Of a DNA stretch of 33,634 nucleotides, positions 30,561-33,634 are shown one piece after another. This DNA is from Candidatus Azambacteria bacterium (lineage in GTDB: Bacteria > Patescibacteriota > Minisyncoccia > GWC2-36-17 > WO2-46-25), in the NCBI GenBank assembly GCA_016200965.1, contig JACQDT010000024.1, positions 1-33,634 of the forward strand, written 5' to 3'. The notes under the pieces are model-generated. The model saw only the letters and a program-made list of their open reading frames with translations, made no database searches and was not told where the DNA came from. The translations under genes were made by a program, and so were the position numbers. The stretch's first letter is position 1. Each line of letters begins with the position of its first letter.

Positions 30561-31232
30561 ATGAAAACTGACATGACTACTTTTCCGCCGACACTTGTAA
30601 AAATACACCAAAAAGCGATGTGGCCGATTATGCGCGCGATTCTCCGCATTTTCACGCGATACGAAGTGCGCGGCGCAGAGCACCTTAAAGGCCTCACGGG
30701 CCCTCTTATTATTGTGGCCAATCATAAGAGTAAATACGATGGTTATTTTATCGGCGCGAGCGTGCCGTTTGCATCGGCGCTGTTCCCGATTTATTTCATG
30801 ACCGATTCTTGGTATATGGAACGCCCGATCCTCGGCGCCTATCTCCGTTCAATAGGCGATTTCCCTGTGTATGAAAAAGTGGGGCTTGACCGGTCGCTTG
30901 AAATTGCGACGAAGCTTCTTGAAGAAGGCCGCGTTGTCTGTATCATGCCGGAGGGGAAGTTGTATCGCCAAGACGGCATTGCCGAAGGCAAGATTGGGGC
31001 CGCCGCGCTTGCGCTCCGCACGGGAGCGCCCATTCTCCCGATGGCGATAAAAGGCGGGCACGCATTCAACGAGCTGACTTTTTTTCTTGGACGGCATTCG
31101 TTGCGCGTCGCGTTCGGAGCTCCTTTCGCGCTTCACCCCGCAACTGTTGAAGGCAACGACCAGTTTGCATATTATCAAAAACAAACCGAAATAATCATGG
31201 AAAAAATCAAGGCGCTCTATGATGCGCTGTGA
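30561..31232 (+). CDS. 1-acyl-sn-glycerol-3-phosphate acyltransferase (PlsC family)
   Basis: The 223-residue protein has the acyltransferase motifs in order: VANHKSKYDGYFIG (HxxxxD catalytic motif near residue 54), a central RSIGDFPVYEK block, and CIMPEGKLYRQDGIAEGKIGAAALALRTGAPILPMAI with the EG-type substrate motif. It transfers a fatty acyl chain to lysophosphatidic acid at the membrane; some family members act on other lysolipids. It has its own promoter with a very short leader. The methyltransferase gene starts 24 bp after its stop and may share the transcript. Confidence 0.88.
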   Translation: MKTDMTTFPPTLVKIHQKAMWPIMRAILRIFTRYEVRGAEHLKGLTGPLIIVANHKSKYDGYFIGASVPFASALFPIYFMTDSWYMERPILGAYLRSIGDFPVYEKVGLDRSLEIATKLLEEGRVVCIMPEGKLYRQDGIAEGKIGAAALALRTGAPILPMAIKGGHAFNELTFFLGRHSLRVAFGAPFALHPATVEGNDQFAYYQKQTEIIMEKIKALYDAL

Positions 31233-31256
31233 CGGTTTTTGGCGTGGCAATCTTTT

Positions 31257-31841
31257 ATGAATAAATGGGATAACATTTTTTTGGAAGGAACAACATTCGG
31301 TCCGCTGAACGAAATATTCTTAAGTGCCCTTTTGGAAGCGGTTCAGAAACATATCAGAGTGACAGCTAAAGAAATTATTGATTTGGGCTACGGGGACGGA
31401 GACGCGCTGGTTCGATTTGCAAAACGGAGATTTAAGGTTGTTGGATTTGACTTTTCCGAGGTCGCTCTCGCAAAAGCTCGGCAAAGATTAGATGATGCAA
31501 AAATTACAAACATTGATCTGCGCTTAATAGATCTTGAGGAAATGATCGTCCAAGATAAGACCGATATTGTTCTCTGTAAGCTTACCTATGCGTTCGTGGA
31601 AAACAAAGAAAGGTTTTTGAAAAATGTCAAAAATCTCATGAAAGATAACTCCGTTTTCATACTCATAACCCCCGTTTTGCATAAAGGAGTTGAGTATTTT
31701 AAAGAAGATAAGCCAGGCATAGCCGTGGATTTTGATGAGACAAAAGATGTGCTTGCCAATCATTTCTCAAAAGTTGAAGTATTCCACCACAACTATCTTG
31801 GCGCAAGGGTGGATGTAACAACATTTTTGTGTTTCGCGTGA
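31257..31841 (+). CDS. SAM-dependent class I methyltransferase
   Basis: From ATG 31257 (MNKWDNIFLEG, the usual start of this group) the protein has 194 residues. Motif I reads IIDLGYGDGDALVRFA, with Tyr where most relatives have Cys (DLGCGxG), followed by the acidic end of the second strand in KVVGFDFSEVALAKAR and the later strand DIVLCKLTYAF. It is a small single-domain Rossmann methyltransferase; the substrate cannot be told from sequence. It follows plsC closely. The codon use looks more AT-rich than that of plsC. Confidence 0.82.
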   Translation: MNKWDNIFLEGTTFGPLNEIFLSALLEAVQKHIRVTAKEIIDLGYGDGDALVRFAKRRFKVVGFDFSEVALAKARQRLDDAKITNIDLRLIDLEEMIVQDKTDIVLCKLTYAFVENKERFLKNVKNLMKDNSVFILITPVLHKGVEYFKEDKPGIAVDFDETKDVLANHFSKVEVFHHNYLGARVDVTTFLCFA

Positions 31842-31876
31842 TCAGAGTGGACTCGCTTCCGCGATTCGTATTTTCA

Positions 31877-31905
31877 TTGTACCCCGCGCCTGTTTTTGGT
31901 ATGCT
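31877..31905 (+). promoter_or_regulatory. Promoter of the broken gene at 31936
   Basis: TTGTAC (31877-31882), 17 bp ending TGTTTTTGG, and TATGCT (31900-31905) predict initiation near 31912, 24 nt before ATG 31936. The near match to the plsC promoter suggests that this is a genuine promoter of the same host type. Confidence 0.55.
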
Positions 31906-31935
31906 GGGAGAGTCAGCGACGAAGCCGCATTTTTA

Positions 31936-32064
31936 ATGAAAGCAATCACCAGAATATTCAATGATTTGTTCGTTCAGTATTTTCCCGCGCGCAAGAAGCC
32001 GGAGATTGATTTTGCTTTTCTTTTGCATTCGCGCTATACGTCGGCTCCATTCATTGAGTGTTGA
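31936..32064 (+). pseudogene. Probable 5' fragment of an acyl-ACP reductase-like gene
   Basis: A 42-codon ORF preceded by a good promoter starts MKAITRIFNDLFVQYF and contains KKPEIDFAFLLHSR. The last part resembles the opening of COG5322-type dehydrogenase/acyl-ACP reductase proteins (DFAFLVHPR). It then departs from the family and stops at 32062, inside the 3' end of the opposite-strand partial gene. This suggests that the original gene was cut at about 32030-32040 when the right-hand segment arrived. A genuine small gene or chance similarity cannot be excluded. Confidence 0.4.
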
Positions 32065-33632
32065 GGGTGTTTATGGGATAGCAAGAGCAATCGTTTTATA
32101 TAAATATTCTCTTTAGCGTCGAAATCGCTAAATTGTTTTGGGAGCTTGTTTTGTTTGATGAGCCAGGGCAGTAAGAATTCCGTATTGCGTTGCTTGGTTT
32201 TAATGTGCCTAAGCCATCTGAGTGTTTTTCGAAGAATTCGTCCATCTAAGAGCGCCTCGGAGATGCTGAGCTTGCGTAGAAAAAGCTTCGCTTGAGTTGC
32301 TTGCTTTCGGGGTCCCTCAAGGAGAACCCTTCCCTGAACGTAATAGGCGTAGAATAGTTCCTTCCTCTTCTCGTATATGATTTCTTTCGGCAATCCCGAG
32401 GCAAGCGTGTATATGAAGTATTCGTGCATAAGTCGTGTTACGCGTTCAATATACGGCCCCATGAAATTAACCGCCGAAATACTTGTTTGATGCGGTGCAT
32501 GAAAAAAACTGGTAGCGTCAGCATCAAGCACGCCACCGCTTGTAAATGCTTGCACAAAACAATTATATTTAGTTAATTGGTTTGTTTCTTTTGGAAGAAG
32601 TGGTAGCGCCCGTCCTGTGGCAAGACTCCACAAACTAAGCTTCCTATCTCTCGGATTATTGCAATTACTTTCTTTCTCACGCGCATACGCTTTGAGTTCT
32701 CGCCGCGAGAAGATTGTTGAATCGCCGAATTTTATACCGCGACACGCTATAGAACGATATGCTTCCATGAAGATAAGAGGATTAGGGGACTTAAGAAGGG
32801 AAATGGTTTTAGCGGCAGTCAGCGTATTGAAATATAACGACCGAAGCGCGCGAAATTGAGCAGATGCATACATCGGGCTTCCAAGCGCCTTTACTGTTTC
32901 TCGTTGAAATATCCTAGGGTTTTCTGCAAGTACAGTGATTGGTTGGAACCATCCGTGTTGGGGTCGGCGAATATTCCAGATCGGATAGAGTCGTGTACCA
33001 ATCATGTATACAAGACCATGTTTCATTAGGCCGGCAATTGCTGTTGCAGTTTTTTGACAGTCTTCGCGCCTGATTTTAAGAATCAGGTGTCCCTTGCTAC
33101 CAAATCTGCCAAGTAGCGCTGTTGCTGTGATAAGTTTTCTGGCGAAAAACGTCCATTCGGGAAAGTGGGAGGCATCAAGATTTAATATCCTGATTTCTTT
33201 GCACAAACGTTTACTATTTTTATTTCTACAGAAAGAATCTTCAAACACCCGTTGTTCTAATTGTTCCATCTCACCCGCAATAATTTTAAGTTTAATACGG
33301 GCTTCGTATTTTTGGATGTTTTCATTATCCATTTGGCGACAGAATGTGTGCGCCAGCTTACCGTTTTTAATGATTGGTCGCAATAATTTCACCCCATTTT
33401 TATTTTTCGCTAGCACGGGTATCTGATGCGGAAGCTCAGTACTGAAACCACTTTGTTCTAATACGTTTTTTATTTTTTGAAGAAGAACAGTTGTTTTTCG
33501 CGCTCCGAGTTTAGGAGCGTAAAGTGTTGGCATGTCAACATCTGAGGAACCGTCTCGCATTGCGGTACCGTAGAAAAATGAACACGGTTTCGCATAAAGA
33601 TTTATATGGTTTTTCTTTTGCAGTGAGGTAAT
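32034..33632 (-). CDS. Large partial protein with nucleotidyltransferase-like N-terminal motif
   Basis: The frame stays open past the track's start (33560) to the window edge, so the 5' end is missing and the ATG at 33560 is probably internal. The upstream part adds NLYAKPCSFFYGTAMRDGSS, which runs into DVDMPT. This resembles the GS...GT...R..SDxD signature of polymerase-beta-type nucleotidyltransferases, including OAS/cGAS-like and archaeal CCA-adding types, but Cys replaces the first Gly. The remaining ~500 residues are basic and helical, with no motif I recognise; several Cys and Trp residues are scattered. There is no neighbour inside the window to define a role. A third catalytic acid could not be assigned. 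Function is unknown beyond the motif. Confidence 0.5.
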   Translation of the reverse strand: MTSLQKKNHINLYAKPCSFFYGTAMRDGSSDVDMPTLYAPKLGARKTTVLLQKIKNVLEQSGFSTELPHQIPVLAKNKNGVKLLRPIIKNGKLAHTFCRQMDNENIQKYEARIKLKIIAGEMEQLEQRVFEDSFCRNKNSKRLCKEIRILNLDASHFPEWTFFARKLITATALLGRFGSKGHLILKIRREDCQKTATAIAGLMKHGLVYMIGTRLYPIWNIRRPQHGWFQPITVLAENPRIFQRETVKALGSPMYASAQFRALRSLYFNTLTAAKTISLLKSPNPLIFMEAYRSIACRGIKFGDSTIFSRRELKAYAREKESNCNNPRDRKLSLWSLATGRALPLLPKETNQLTKYNCFVQAFTSGGVLDADATSFFHAPHQTSISAVNFMGPYIERVTRLMHEYFIYTLASGLPKEIIYEKRKELFYAYYVQGRVLLEGPRKQATQAKLFLRKLSISEALLDGRILRKTLRWLRHIKTKQRNTEFLLPWLIKQNKLPKQFSDFDAKENIYIKRLLLLSHKHPQHSMNGADV

Positions 33633-33634
33633 CA

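Overview
The window reads as a chromosomal segment of a Candidate Phyla Radiation bacterium (Patescibacteria, most like Parcubacteria). This is inferred from gene content and style; there is no rRNA in the window to confirm it. The signs are a minimal-genome replication-origin block, a type IV secretion-like (T4SS) envelope locus of the CPR type (PrgI-like protein, split VirB4/TraC, VirB6-like protein, giant secreted protein, thrombospondin type 3 protein), few Shine-Dalgarno sequences, and promoters with a T-rich spacer and an extended -10.

Layout. Bases 1-273 hold GC-rich unassigned sequence and a promoter, followed by a small lipoprotein gene and a bidirectional terminator. Bases 872-1553 carry a winged-helix/Cas2-fold (PaaX-like) regulator gene bracketed by two copies of a perfect 32-bp palindrome. 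Bases 1641-16423 are one long plus-strand T4SS-like operon. A GIY-YIG nuclease gene with its own inverted repeats interrupts this operon, and a 31-bp inverted repeat lies just before the VirB4 start codon. The minus-strand block flippase-yidC-yidD-rnpA-rpmH (16440-19320) diverges from dnaA-dnaN (19503-22154), and the AT-rich dnaA-dnaN spacer with DnaA boxes is the likely oriC. A bifunctional penicillin-binding protein, a small acidic protein and a ruvB-yebC-ruvC operon follow. Between ruvB and pilB lies a promoter-driven, highly structured, 6S-like small RNA (about 27510-27682). The right end carries pilB, a cardiolipin synthase-like gene, plsC, a methyltransferase, a probable gene fragment, and a large partial gene that leaves the window and has a nucleotidyltransferase-like motif.

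How the parts fit. The T4SS locus supplies a pilin-like protein, a VirB3-like protein, a VirB4 ATPase, a VirB6-like channel protein and several exported or anchored proteins. No relaxase, coupling protein or VirB11 is visible, so a DNA uptake, adhesion or pilus machine is at least as likely as conjugation. The palindromes suggest that the PaaX-like protein controls itself and the operon. The block around dnaA is conserved housekeeping: origin firing, clamp, RNase P protein, L34 and membrane insertion. The lipid and wall genes (PBP, flippase, Cls, PlsC) are envelope functions.

The strongest candidates for something undescribed are the palindrome-bracketed Cas2-fold regulator, the inverted-repeat units placed over start codons in the T4SS operon, and the small RNA at 27510-27682.
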